From Sediminibacterium sp. (lineage in GTDB: Bacteria; Bacteroidota; Bacteroidia; B-17B0; Aurantibacillaceae), in contig JASGCO010000017.1 in assembly GCA_030054095.1 (NCBI GenBank), forward strand, positions 1 to 64,000: DNA of 64,000 bases, in the 5' to 3' direction. A program made the position numbers and the translations under genes. Each line of letters starts with the position of its first letter. The stretch's first letter is position 1. Of this stretch, positions 45,501 through 53,427 are shown in pieces. Under the pieces are notes generated by a model. The model made no database searches and was not told the origin of the DNA. It was given only the letters and a program-made list of their open reading frames with translations.

Positions 45501-45684
45501 ATGTACTAACCCATAAGTACCCTTTGCTATCCTGAGACACTTCCTGCACGTAATTTTCGGGAAGGCCGTTCTCAGTTCCAAAATGTCTGAAGTTTTGCGT
45601 TTGCCCCCACAGGACTGATCTTACTCCCAGCAGAAACAGGATGCAATATCCCAGCAGGAAACTAACCCCTTTTTTACTTCGCAT
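42523..45684 (-). CDS. Propeller/Y_Y_Y sensor with SpoIIE-type PP2C phosphatase domain
   Basis: This 1053-aa membrane sensor has a signal segment, then a two-component-regulator-type beta-propeller with repeated GYLWVSTSSGVYTYDG-like and GTIWVGFANNGLYY-like blades (about residues 30-640). A Y_Y_Y domain follows (about 650-725), then one membrane helix (about 731-755), a coiled coil (about 770-815) and a cytoplasmic SpoIIE phosphatase (about 830-1050). Metal-binding Asp residues are kept: ISGDFY, LADSTGHGVPGA, FSDGFCDQF and QTDDIMLIG. It should dephosphorylate a Ser/Thr-phosphorylated partner in response to an external signal. It overlaps the upstream gene by 11 bp. Confidence 0.9.
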   Translation of the reverse strand: MRSKKGVSFLLGYCILFLLGVRSVLWGQTQNFRHFGTENGLPENYVQEVSQDSKGYLWVSTSSGVYTYDGQLFTKFVNAASKEETGYNVCKVLRDRYVLGAGDGKVDVFKEGVNFPVKRLKPFDGPVNKLFLSPDSLYTYIVSNGRGVMCLNNNTYELRFMGDALKDMIINDLVMIDHNFFFIASSDGLYLYNYSARKLQPLDDNIEALCLSWNKLSRILYVGTKSFGLNSYLLGTDYQIDVTSNLFSKLEGPDASISAILPLEPGKSFYIGTSEGNIYQLDVVTGKLTSYLSRPLRVKISSLFADKTGNMWLCTFGKGLLRSGKDPFEKFYQGHNISALTADPAGNFYMAEEERLYLQNFSTGVSDTFSIKNGLPDDKITALHCDRLGTIWVGFANNGLYYKSIGQIVFKPFAQMELFIDNPVNAITSSIYNEVYVSTTLNGVVAIGHGSITAQYNTRNNLPHNNILFTYVDSRNRIWFATHHSTLSYLEEGKIYDFSMRYPTINFDINAITEDTEGQIWFMSRDNGVYAFKDTLRYIVNTDNGLPSNFGTAVICDESNQIWIAQTDLLTKFSLSRNILKTYSTAYLLDNMYFNKNACYKDKKGNLWFGTTEGIVKYNRPLSQSVLPEAQPYLLSFKVFDEIRSLNQKQRLQYGTYNVSFHYSALCLTQSEDVLFRYMLEGYDNQWSEPTKRLRIDYENLKDGVYNFKVMACNSDGLWNKTPLVYTFVIEKPFWKTIWFWTIIALLFILSVTLFNYYRTRMLVHYNKELSKRVNEKTKQLEEEKQVIIQKNKEIEQYNEEINASINYARHIQRSVLPDRSELNNQVFSSFVINKPKDVISGDFYKVYHQEHKTLVVLADSTGHGVPGALLSMMGNSLIDTIIESGTALDPSAILYKLDKAIIHTLQQKPEDFTNESMDVALLVVDTQNHTITYAGAKRPLYIVRNGELQEYPGGRFPVGGLLTRLTKEFVNHQIQLQDKDCFYIFSDGFCDQFDRENKTKFSTKRFKELLVKQWGSGIPSQEFEINSALNNWKGSNEQTDDIMLIGVQYKIM

Positions 45685-46642
45685 CCGACTTTACACTAAT
45701 ATTTATCTTGTATTTATACTTAGGCACACCACCCAAGGGGATGGCAAAAAACGGCAAAGGCACATTGTACTGATTAGTAACATACATCACCATGTCGTTA
45801 TTAGTGCCACTGAACTTAAACAATTGTATGTCTATGGATTTGTTGCGTTCCACATCCTGAATAAGGTGCTGGCTCTCCACCCATTCATTGTCATTAGAAA
45901 TTGCCACATAGTGCCCGTTTTTGGCATTCGAATACAATTTTATATTCCCGTCATTATCAAAATCGAACGTATTAACCTTAATAGAAACTACATCCTTATC
46001 GAGAAAAGGATACAGGTGTGCCAATGATTTAGCCTGGTCCTTTAACCGGAAGCTATACTCATAAGTAAATGCGTTTCCACCTTCAACAGGGATATTTTCG
46101 TTGGCTTTAATACTTAAGAAGTACTTATACAGATTTCCGTCATTTCCAGATATCCCATCACAGACTATTTTAAATACGTACCCTCCCAATTCCTCAACAT
46201 ACTCGCCATCACCCGGATTAAATGGGCCGAATGAATACCATTTTTCATCATAATCCGGATCCTGATCAAACGTTTTTGAAGCCAGAAGTGTGCCGCTTCT
46301 GTAATTCTTCACGGGCGCTACTCCACGCGCTTCCTTATTACTAAACGCTTCCTTTCCGCCATATACACTATATTTAATGCGTGTATCCCACTTACCATTC
46401 ATTTCATCCAGTTTACCACCGGCTTCGGGATCATAAACGTTAATATATACGGGTTTCGGGTAATTTTTGGGGATCAGAAAGAAAAAAGTCTGGCTAAAAT
46501 CATCATCTCCCCACGAAGGTAGGCTTTGTGCGCCAAACGTTACTATATAAGCCACATTCTCTTCGCGGCCAGGTACTTCCTGAGCGTTTACAATTACAAA
46601 CACCTGAAGTAGTAATGCAGCTAGTAAAATCCGGTTTTTCAT
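45674..46642 (-). CDS. Exported beta-rich protein of unknown function
   Basis: This 322-aa protein starts with a signal peptide (MKNRILLAALLLQVFVIVNAQ). The mature part is rich in Tyr, Asp, Gly and Asn with alternating strands (FFFLIPKNYPKPVYINVYDPE; KYKYKINISVKS), suggesting beta-sandwich domains. I do not recognise a family. It overlaps the SpoIIE sensor gene by 11 bp downstream and the PKD gene by 4 bp upstream, so all three are probably translationally coupled. It may be a periplasmic or surface ligand or partner of the sensor; this is inferred from gene order only. Confidence 0.75.
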   Translation of the reverse strand: MKNRILLAALLLQVFVIVNAQEVPGREENVAYIVTFGAQSLPSWGDDDFSQTFFFLIPKNYPKPVYINVYDPEAGGKLDEMNGKWDTRIKYSVYGGKEAFSNKEARGVAPVKNYRSGTLLASKTFDQDPDYDEKWYSFGPFNPGDGEYVEELGGYVFKIVCDGISGNDGNLYKYFLSIKANENIPVEGGNAFTYEYSFRLKDQAKSLAHLYPFLDKDVVSIKVNTFDFDNDGNIKLYSNAKNGHYVAISNDNEWVESQHLIQDVERNKSIDIQLFKFSGTNNDMVMYVTNQYNVPLPFFAIPLGGVPKYKYKINISVKSDAK

Positions 46643-47679
46643 TTGCGTTTCCCTCCTTGTTTTTCAATTTCAAGTAATGTCTCTGATTTATCAAACTCGT
46701 TAATTACCTCTACTGACATATAGCCACTTTTAAAAAAGTGGTTTCCTGTTTCGGAATGCCGGAAGCCAACCGTTAACGTTACTCTGGCCGCTTTTACATT
46801 TTTAAACTTATGCGTTACCTTTTGCCCAAAGGCTTTACCTTCCTCCTCAAAATCCCAAATATAAGCAACAGGGATCCATTGTGCAGGAACAGTTAAACCC
46901 GCCTCAAAAACCGATGGGAAAAATTGCTTTATAACCGGCTTTGCATGAATTGACAGATACGAAGGATTTATGACCACTTGTAAACTGGTATCTTTTTCGC
47001 GACGCAGAAAACTTTTCTTATCAATTGTATGCAACTGTATTGTATAGGTACCAGGTTGCTTATAGCAATGTTCCATCGTAACCCCTTGCTCTATTGTACC
47101 ATCTCCGAAATCCCATTCGAATATCAATCCGGGGTTTCCTTCGTCAACCGAAGCAGTAGCATCTAGCTGAATACATCCCTTTGCTTTAGAGCCAGAAAGA
47201 GAGGATGCCGGCAGAACCGAAAAGGAATCCGTGTACAGTTTTACACTCTCTGACCGTACGCTAATGGAATCAGGCAAGGTTCCCTTCTCCTTCTTATAAA
47301 CTTCGTTATAAGTTAACGCTTCGGTCACATTCATATTTCTTAGTGCGGCATCGGATGCGTAAAGATAATTTTTACTGTCTGTTTTAGGCTTTAGTTTTAT
47401 CAGTTGGGCATACCGCTCCGCTGCTTTAGAGTAATTTCCACAACTATAGTAGCTATATGCACATTTTTCGAGTAAAGTTGGCTCAGTTTTTTTAGCCAAT
47501 GCCTGATCGTACAATCCTGCGGCCTGTGCATACGCACCTCCCTCATAAGCTGCATTAGCCTGAGTCACAATAGCACCTTTTGATTGCCCCTTTGATTGCG
47601 AGGTTAAAACAAACACAAAAAGTATGGTGATCTTACAAAGTTCATAGACTTTGTTCCTGCCTTCTTTAGGTATTCTCAT
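46639..47679 (-). CDS. Exported TPR/PKD-domain protein
   Basis: This 346-aa protein has an N-terminal hydrophobic segment (ITILFVFVLTSQSKGQS), then TPR-like helical repeats at about residues 35-140 (ANAAYEGGAYAQAAGLYDQAL; CGNYSKAAERYAQLIKLKP), and a PKD fold at about 165-245 (FEWDFGDGTIEQG; YKQPGTYTIQL). A second beta-domain contains YIWDFEEEGKAFGQKVTH, another PKD-like block. It ends in a Lys-rich tail. It is the first gene of the coupled operon with the SpoIIE sensor, with a good -7 element upstream. Its likely role is periplasmic or surface recognition. Confidence 0.8.
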   Translation of the reverse strand: MRIPKEGRNKVYELCKITILFVFVLTSQSKGQSKGAIVTQANAAYEGGAYAQAAGLYDQALAKKTEPTLLEKCAYSYYSCGNYSKAAERYAQLIKLKPKTDSKNYLYASDAALRNMNVTEALTYNEVYKKEKGTLPDSISVRSESVKLYTDSFSVLPASSLSGSKAKGCIQLDATASVDEGNPGLIFEWDFGDGTIEQGVTMEHCYKQPGTYTIQLHTIDKKSFLRREKDTSLQVVINPSYLSIHAKPVIKQFFPSVFEAGLTVPAQWIPVAYIWDFEEEGKAFGQKVTHKFKNVKAARVTLTVGFRHSETGNHFFKSGYMSVEVINEFDKSETLLEIEKQGGKRK

Positions 47680-47715
47680 GTAAAACTTAGATTAATAATT
47701 AGGTCTGTACTTAAA

Positions 47716-47723
47716 CAAAAGTA
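47716..47723 (-). promoter_or_regulatory. TAnnTTTG -7 element of the TPR/PKD-SpoIIE operon
   Basis: TACTTTTG on the minus strand is a perfect -7 match and predicts a start about 30 nt before the TPR/PKD ATG. It begins immediately after a terminator hairpin at 47724-47755, so the operon probably has its own transcript. The -33 element is not evident. Confidence 0.5.
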
Positions 47724-47755
47724 TAAAAAATAAGTTCGTGTTTACTTATTTTTTA
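47724..47755 (-). terminator. A+T-rich terminator hairpin after the 263-aa exported protein
   Basis: A perfect 11-bp inverted repeat (taaaaaataag / cttatttttta) with a 10-nt loop covers the stop codon of the upstream gene and has T runs on the minus strand. It separates that gene from the SpoIIE operon promoter. Confidence 0.6.
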
Positions 47756-48537
47756 GATAGTGCTGTAACTAAACGGGTTGATAACGTACTAGCCATTTGT
47801 GAAAAATACGTCTGGACAATTTTATCGGGATCGTTAACCTTAACAGGAAAATCCTGCTCCACAACTCCACTGTTTAGCTCCACGGCATCGTAGCTGTAGA
47901 TGGTATAATGCCATACTATTTTCCGGCCCGACTGAATAACACCGGTGTTATTAGCCGCATCCATACCACTTTTTAAATCCAACTCATTTATAAAAATGAA
48001 AACATCCGTTTTATACGTCGAATACAATAGAGGTACCAGTTTCGCATTGGTTAGTTTCGCATTCATGAACCGCCTTTCTCCCACGGTTGTTTCTACCTGT
48101 ATTTGTCCTTTTTCAATTCCCTTCTGCTTTTTTTCATTTTCAGGAGCCTTATACTTTTCCTGATCAGGAATTTTATCATAATCATAACTCAAATTACTAT
48201 ATATGCTCTTCAATTCACGACCATACCTGGAGGTGTCCTCCATTAAATCCACGACTTTGAACCCGTTTGCTTTTAAGGCCTTACTGCATTGCCGAGCTAT
48301 CCCATTCCTGAAATGGTGTTTAATTTCCCTTGCGGTCCACCCCGTTTGTTTATTTATGCTATAGTCCATTTCACTGAGGTATAACCTGGGCTCAAAAGGC
48401 ACAAGCATAACCTTATGGTTTGTTGTATTATCCACCACTTTGGAAGGCTGCTTTAACACCGTTGGTTGTTGCCCATAAACCCCAAACGCAATGACCACAA
48501 ACAAAACAGTAGTTCTTATCAGATACAGCTCTTTCAT
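47746..48537 (-). CDS. Exported protein of unknown function
   Basis: This 263-aa protein starts with a signal-peptide-like segment (MKELYLIRTTVLFVVIAFGVYG). The mature part has a mixed alpha/beta pattern with VMLVPFEPRLYLSEMDYSIN, a charged middle (ENEKKQKGIEKGQIQVETT) and a C-terminal YFSQMASTLSTRLV helix. It recalls periplasmic proteins with a GNA1162/LpoB-like fold, but I cannot assign a family. It lies between two terminators (47724-47755 and 48558-48587), so it appears to be a single-gene transcript. Confidence 0.75.
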   Translation of the reverse strand: MKELYLIRTTVLFVVIAFGVYGQQPTVLKQPSKVVDNTTNHKVMLVPFEPRLYLSEMDYSINKQTGWTAREIKHHFRNGIARQCSKALKANGFKVVDLMEDTSRYGRELKSIYSNLSYDYDKIPDQEKYKAPENEKKQKGIEKGQIQVETTVGERRFMNAKLTNAKLVPLLYSTYKTDVFIFINELDLKSGMDAANNTGVIQSGRKIVWHYTIYSYDAVELNSGVVEQDFPVKVNDPDKIVQTYFSQMASTLSTRLVTALSKK

Positions 48538-48557
48538 AATGACTAAGGTAAACGAAA

Positions 48558-48587
48558 AAACCCTTGATCCTTACGGATCAAGGGTTT
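48558..48587 (-). terminator. Strong rho-independent terminator
   Basis: A perfect 13-bp stem (aaacccttgatcc / ggatcaagggttt) with a 4-nt loop is followed on the minus strand by six T residues. It ends the transcript of the 163-aa exported protein, which probably begins at sucC. Confidence 0.88.
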
Positions 48588-48606
48588 AAGTATGTACTAA
48601 ATACTG

Positions 48607-49098
48607 TTAATATTGTGAGAAACCCTGACGATCAGTTACCTTATGCTCAATCAGCAAGCCCACACAAGCAGCATCCTGAGCTTTATGCGCTTCCTGTTCT
48701 GTGGCTCCCTGAGGCACTACTACTTCTATAATTAACTGGCGGGTAGATATACTCTGAAATTCAAATACCTGAGTATCTTCGGCACTTGAGTTATCAAATA
48801 ATAACTCATTGGTACGTGCATCGTAAATTTTATAGTTTACCTTATCTCCCAGTACGGTTTCGCAACAAACGGATATTTTATAATCCATCCCTTTGTAAAT
48901 AACGCAGCGTAATTTGCTAACCATGCCCTGACTAAACAACCCACTTTTACTTTGTGCGTTATACTGCCATTTTTCACCCTTTTTCCCTTTGTCTAATACA
49001 CAGTATTTTTTGTGAAATTGCCCGCAAACTCCCGCCTGTGCATGCATGTTAGCTATATAGCTAAGGGCAAATACTAATAGAAAGAATATCTTTTTCAT
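48607..49098 (-). CDS. Small exported protein of unknown function
   Basis: This 163-aa protein begins with a signal peptide (MKKIFFLLVFALSYIANMHAQ). Several cysteines are spread through the mature part (CGQFHKKYC, LRCVIYKG, SVCCE, DAACVG), suggesting disulfides. The ATG at 49098 is chosen; a longer frame uses a TTG. I do not recognise the family. It lies 9 bp after the lipoprotein gene and before a strong terminator, so it is probably the last gene of the sucC-lipoprotein transcript. Confidence 0.75.
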   Translation of the reverse strand: MKKIFFLLVFALSYIANMHAQAGVCGQFHKKYCVLDKGKKGEKWQYNAQSKSGLFSQGMVSKLRCVIYKGMDYKISVCCETVLGDKVNYKIYDARTNELLFDNSSAEDTQVFEFQSISTRQLIIEVVVPQGATEQEAHKAQDAACVGLLIEHKVTDRQGFSQY

Positions 49099-49107
49099 AA
49101 ACAAAAA

Positions 49108-50004
49108 TTATTTGGTTTGTGTATATGCGTTCCGGATAGCTTTTACCTTTTCCACAATTCCTTTATAAATATCTTCCGTCATATTTAGTTGTTTTCCGCC
49201 TCCAATAAGCATTTTGCCTTCATTCGATTTATTTCCTCCGGCCAGATCCTTTTCTGAAATTTTATTGAATTCGGCCAACAGACCTTCAAAATCGGACTTA
49301 ATAGCTTTTACATTAGCGTCCGACTCATGTTTTTTGAGAAATTCAATAAGATTTTCCAGCGTATATTTTTGGTCTGCCAAACGTTCAACAATAGGGCTTC
49401 CGGCTTCATATTTGGCAAGATTTGTTGCGATATACAAACTTTCTATCCAGCCACCAGCTACCACCTGAGCCAAGGTTGGGCCCTGCTGACTACCTTCTAG
49501 TGTTTCGAAAGAAGAGAAATAAATATCGTCGGTAATCACAGCCAGTGAGTCAGGTGCCCCCACATTGTTCTCCAGACGTTTCATCATTTCTGGTTTAATC
49601 GCTGTACTTACACCAATCTGGTCTCCCATTTGCTTAACCACTTTAAAGTACTTAAGCGCCTCTGAACCCAATTCAAAAATACTACAGTAACTTAAATCAC
49701 AGCTATAAATACCAAAATTTAGCGCACGTGACTTACTGTCTGCATAATTTTTCTGATTATCAGGAGGATTCAGGAAAGATGTATTTTTATTGTTTTTCCC
49801 ACCTACCATCTTAATGAAGGTAAGCATTTCCCCTGGTGAAGGAACCTGAAAAAAAGTTTCAGAAACTGGATTAATGGTCGGTGTTTCTACTTTTGCAGAG
49901 TCAACACCATTGTCAATCGGATCTTCTGTTTTACCACCTCCGCAACTTGCCAGGCAAAAAGCGGCCATAACAGGAACCATCAGATAGGAGTTAATTTTAA
50001 TCAT
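49108..50004 (-). CDS. Predicted lipoprotein of unknown function
   Basis: This 298-aa protein has a lipoprotein signal ending in CLASCGGG (Cys21). The mature part is mainly helical with conserved-looking aromatic and Gly residues (FGIYSCDLSYCSIFELG; GGWIESLYIATNLAKYEAG) and a C-terminal region MLIGGGKQLNMTEDIYKGIV. Similar lipoproteins in Bacteroidota are annotated as hypothetical. It lies 20 bp after sucC on the same strand. Confidence 0.78.
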   Translation of the reverse strand: MIKINSYLMVPVMAAFCLASCGGGKTEDPIDNGVDSAKVETPTINPVSETFFQVPSPGEMLTFIKMVGGKNNKNTSFLNPPDNQKNYADSKSRALNFGIYSCDLSYCSIFELGSEALKYFKVVKQMGDQIGVSTAIKPEMMKRLENNVGAPDSLAVITDDIYFSSFETLEGSQQGPTLAQVVAGGWIESLYIATNLAKYEAGSPIVERLADQKYTLENLIEFLKKHESDANVKAIKSDFEGLLAEFNKISEKDLAGGNKSNEGKMLIGGGKQLNMTEDIYKGIVEKVKAIRNAYTQTK

Positions 50005-50023
50005 CTTCTAAATATATGAATTT

Positions 50024-51220
50024 TTAATTTGATTTGATCAATTTGTTCACCAACGATGCCGCCTCATGAAACTCAATGGCCGAATATACTTTAAGTCCAG
50101 ATTCATCAATCAGTTTTTTAGCAGCTTCGGCATTTGTTCCCTGCAACCGGATAATAATTGGCACTGTAATATTCCCCATATTTTTATATGCATCTACTAT
50201 CCCCTGCGCCACGCGATCGCAACGCACAATGCCTCCGAAAATATTTACCAGAATAGCCTTTACATTAGGGTCTTTCAGGATAATGCGGAATGCCTTCTCT
50301 ACACGTTCAGCATTAGCGGTACCCCCCACATCCAAAAAGTTAGCAGGTTCCCCGCCACTTAACTTGATTATATCCATTGTGGCCATAGCCAACCCAGCTC
50401 CATTTACCATACACCCCACATTACCATCTAACTTCACGTAGTTCAATTCTGCTTCGCGGGCTTCCACATCAATAGGATTTTCTTCCGTAATATCGCGCAT
50501 GGCTTCGTAATCCGGATGGCGGAATAAGCCGTTTCCGTCAAATGTCACCTTGCTATCTACGGCGATAATACGATCGTCTGATGTTTTTAATACAGGATTA
50601 ATCTCAAACAAAGAAGCGTCAATACTTTCATAAGCCTTGTACAGAGCTCCTACAAATTTTACCATTTCTTTAAACGCGTTTCCGCTAAGTCCCAGATTAA
50701 ACGCTATTTTACGTGCCTGAAATGCCTGTAAACCAACACGCGGATCAATTTCTTCCTTCCATATTTTTTCGGGCGTATGTTCGGCTACCGCTTCAATATC
50801 CATTCCTCCTTCGGTAGAATAAACAATAGTATTACGACTGCGCGAACGATCGAGCAATACGCTCATGTAAAACTCTTTAGTAGCAGAGGCTCCCGGATAA
50901 TAAACATCCTGAGCAACAAGTACTTTATTTACACGTTTCCCCTCGGCACTTGTTTGCGGTGTGATTAACTGCATACCAATGATCTGAGTTGCTTTTTCTT
51001 TTACTTCATCCAGATTTTTGGCCAACTTAACACCACCCCCTTTACCACGCCCTCCGGCATGAATCTGAGCTTTTACTACCACCCAATCACTGTTGTATTT
51101 GGCTTTTAATTCTTTCGCCGCTTCCACAGCTTGTTCCGGCGTATCAGCCACAATCCCTTCCTGAATGGCCACACCAAAGCTTTTTAAAATGCTTTTTCCC
51201 TGATATTCGTGTATATTCAT
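50024..51220 (-). CDS. sucC: Succinate-CoA ligase (ADP-forming) subunit beta
   Basis: This TCA-cycle enzyme subunit couples succinyl-CoA cleavage to nucleotide phosphorylation. It is 398 aa with the N-terminal MNIHEYQGKSILKSFGV, the ATP-grasp region VVKAQIHAGGRGKGGGVKLA, and the C-terminal GGIVRCDRVAQGIVDA with the ILVNIFGG power-helix context. sucD is not adjacent, which is common in this phylum. A TAAATTTG -7 element lies 24-31 bp upstream. Two exported proteins follow in the same direction. Confidence 0.97.
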   Translation of the reverse strand: MNIHEYQGKSILKSFGVAIQEGIVADTPEQAVEAAKELKAKYNSDWVVVKAQIHAGGRGKGGGVKLAKNLDEVKEKATQIIGMQLITPQTSAEGKRVNKVLVAQDVYYPGASATKEFYMSVLLDRSRSRNTIVYSTEGGMDIEAVAEHTPEKIWKEEIDPRVGLQAFQARKIAFNLGLSGNAFKEMVKFVGALYKAYESIDASLFEINPVLKTSDDRIIAVDSKVTFDGNGLFRHPDYEAMRDITEENPIDVEAREAELNYVKLDGNVGCMVNGAGLAMATMDIIKLSGGEPANFLDVGGTANAERVEKAFRIILKDPNVKAILVNIFGGIVRCDRVAQGIVDAYKNMGNITVPIIIRLQGTNAEAAKKLIDESGLKVYSAIEFHEAASLVNKLIKSN

Positions 51221-51666
51221 ACTATTTTATAAAATGCAGAAGCCAAATTTAGCATTTATTTTTTATTAAAAAAGGTTGCCTGCTTTAATTCATTATTGAA
51301 CCGATACAGAACCAAAACATAAGGCATTCAGACTAGCGTTTAACAATGAAGGTAAAAGCTTTCTAAATAGCCCCTCGCCCTGTTACAAACCATAAATCAA
51401 CCAAAAAAAACAAACAAATATAATACAAATACAATATTCGTGCGCTAAAATTATTGCAATAACACTAAAAGTACATTTTCTGTTTACCTCACTAACCCAA
51501 TCCTTTCCGGTTTCTTTTGTTTAATACTAAAGTCAACAAGTACCTTACATGGTTACGCATGGGGAATTTATTCTGATTCCATCACACATTGTAACATTTT
51601 TTAAAATTGGCATTATTTCTTGGGCAACGGCACGTTTTTTGAGATGTTTTTTGTATTATCATCACT
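51221..51666. other. Divergent intergenic region, sucC / VWA gene
   Basis: These 446 A+T-rich bp hold a perfect TAnnTTTG (TAAATTTG, minus strand, 51251-51244) for sucC, with a start expected near 51237. On the plus side a run ttttttg lies about 20 bp before the VWA ATG. I see no gene, RNA or repeat in the rest. Confidence 0.5.
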
Positions 51667-52818
51667 ATGGTTTTAATAAGATTGCGTGTAGCGCTTATCG
51701 TTCTTAATATCCTTTTTCTACTGCCAATCCGGGCGCAGCTTTTATTCAGTGAAACTCACTTAAACACGGGGGCCATTGAGTCGGCCTACCAGTTACAAAG
51801 CGTTATTACTGTTACCAATACCGGACAAAAAACTGCTTACCTGATGCGGGCCGATACAGACCCCGAAGTAACCGTAAAATCCATTTCCAAACGTCTTGGA
51901 CCCGGCGATACGACTTCTGTTTTTTTAACCTATACCCCTAAAAAAGACGGGAAGTTTAGCACCACTATAGAACTGATATGCAGTGATAAAACCACTCCCT
52001 ACCTTGTACACTGGAGCGGACAATTAAAACACTGGAAAGCAGACGACAGAACTGCCTGTTATTACTTCCGCAGAAATACAACCTCAACTGAGATTAAAAA
52101 TGAACCACTTCTGGTTCAAGCCCCGGTCAATCCGAAAGATAACAGCAACCGGATTCCGGATCCCAACAAGACAGAATTACCACCTCCGGTATCTGTTTCG
52201 GCTCCAGCAAGAAAAGAAGATACGTCTTTAGCCCCTCATGAAGAGCTTCCTCTACTTCAATACAAACCAAATAATATTTTGTTTCTGGTAGATGTCAGTA
52301 GTTCTATGAAAGACTCATTAAAACTGCCTCTGGTAAAAATAGCGCTTCATAAATTAGTGGATGCTCTCCGGGATGTAGATTACATTAGTTTTATGACCTA
52401 TGCTGACAGCGTTACGGTTTTGGCTGAACATTTACAGGGGCAACAAAAAGAACAACTTAAAACAATCATAGGATCCATTAAAGCGAAAGGATTAACCAAG
52501 GGGAACAAGGCGATATTAGCCGGAACTGATCTTGTACTGAAACATTACTTGCCGGAAGGCAATAACCAGATTATTCTGATAACAGACGGCCAGTTCAGAA
52601 TGACAGATGAAGACTATAAAAAATGGGAACAGAAAACTCTTCAGCACACTGTAATAATAAGTACTGTTGGTTTCGGGGATGAAAAAAATTCAATACGTAA
52701 CCTCAAAACCATTGCGCAGAAAGGAAGTGGCGCTTTCATTCATGTTAAATCCCGTAAAGCTTGTGAAGACGTTTTACTGGAAGAAATCAAGGAGCGCAGT
52801 AAACGCAAATTCAAATAA
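51667..52818 (+). CDS. Exported von Willebrand factor A domain protein
   Basis: This 383-aa protein starts with a signal peptide (MVLIRLRVALIVLNILFLLPIRAQ), followed by an Ig-like DUF1573-type domain at about residues 28-125 (VITVTNTGQKTAYLMRAD; LTYTPKKDGKFSTTIEL). A Pro-rich linker precedes a VWA domain from about residue 203, with an intact MIDAS motif DVSSS (Asp209, Ser211, Ser213) and LITDGQF. VWA domains bind ligands through Mg2+ at this site. It appears to be a single-gene unit. The ligand is unknown. Confidence 0.85.
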   Translation: MVLIRLRVALIVLNILFLLPIRAQLLFSETHLNTGAIESAYQLQSVITVTNTGQKTAYLMRADTDPEVTVKSISKRLGPGDTTSVFLTYTPKKDGKFSTTIELICSDKTTPYLVHWSGQLKHWKADDRTACYYFRRNTTSTEIKNEPLLVQAPVNPKDNSNRIPDPNKTELPPPVSVSAPARKEDTSLAPHEELPLLQYKPNNILFLVDVSSSMKDSLKLPLVKIALHKLVDALRDVDYISFMTYADSVTVLAEHLQGQQKEQLKTIIGSIKAKGLTKGNKAILAGTDLVLKHYLPEGNNQIILITDGQFRMTDEDYKKWEQKTLQHTVIISTVGFGDEKNSIRNLKTIAQKGSGAFIHVKSRKACEDVLLEEIKERSKRKFK

Positions 52819-52890
52819 CTGTTCGGCAATGTATTAAGGTAAGAAATCAGATGCATCAGAGGAAAACGGTGGTGTTAACTTATTTCTATC

Positions 52891-53427
52891 TTACTGTACA
52901 GCTTCAAAAAAACTGAAGTTGACATTACCATAAACCCGTAATTGTACAAATCCAGCCAGATGCTGCAGATCCGTTTTGGGGCCATGCTCAATTACCAGTA
53001 ATCCTCCTGGTAAAAGCAAACGCCGTTCCGTTACTATGGCATGGATTTTATCTATCGTTTCGAGCGCGTAGGGTGGATCCGCAAAAATAAAATCAAATCC
53101 GGGCTCGCAGGTTTGAAGGTACTGAAATACATCTGCCTTTAATGGCCATAAAGGCATATTAAACTGTTCTGAAACCTGTTTTATGAATTTAAGACATGCT
53201 CCATTTTTATCTATCGCTATAACCGAAGCCGCGCCTCTACTGGCCAGCTCATAAGAAATATGGCCTGTTCCACTAAAAAGATCCAGTGCTTTAATGCCCT
53301 CAAAATCTATTCGGTTATTCAGAATATTAAATAAGCCCTCAAAGGCAAAACCTGTAGTAGGTCTCACCGGCAGGTTTTTAGGCGGAAGTATATGTCGCCC
53401 CTTATGCGTTCCTCCTATAATGCGCAT
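52891..53427 (-). CDS. rsmD: 16S rRNA (guanine966-N2) methyltransferase
   Basis: This 178-aa SAM-dependent methyltransferase modifies G966 of 16S rRNA. The N-terminal MRIIGGTHKGRHI and RPTTGFAFEGLFNIL, the SAM motif ALDLFSGTGHISYELASRGA and the catalytic FADPPY are all present. It overlaps the DUF3822 gene by 13 bp, so the two are coupled, an arrangement I recall from other Bacteroidota. Confidence 0.93.
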   Translation of the reverse strand: MRIIGGTHKGRHILPPKNLPVRPTTGFAFEGLFNILNNRIDFEGIKALDLFSGTGHISYELASRGAASVIAIDKNGACLKFIKQVSEQFNMPLWPLKADVFQYLQTCEPGFDFIFADPPYALETIDKIHAIVTERRLLLPGGLLVIEHGPKTDLQHLAGFVQLRVYGNVNFSFFEAVQ

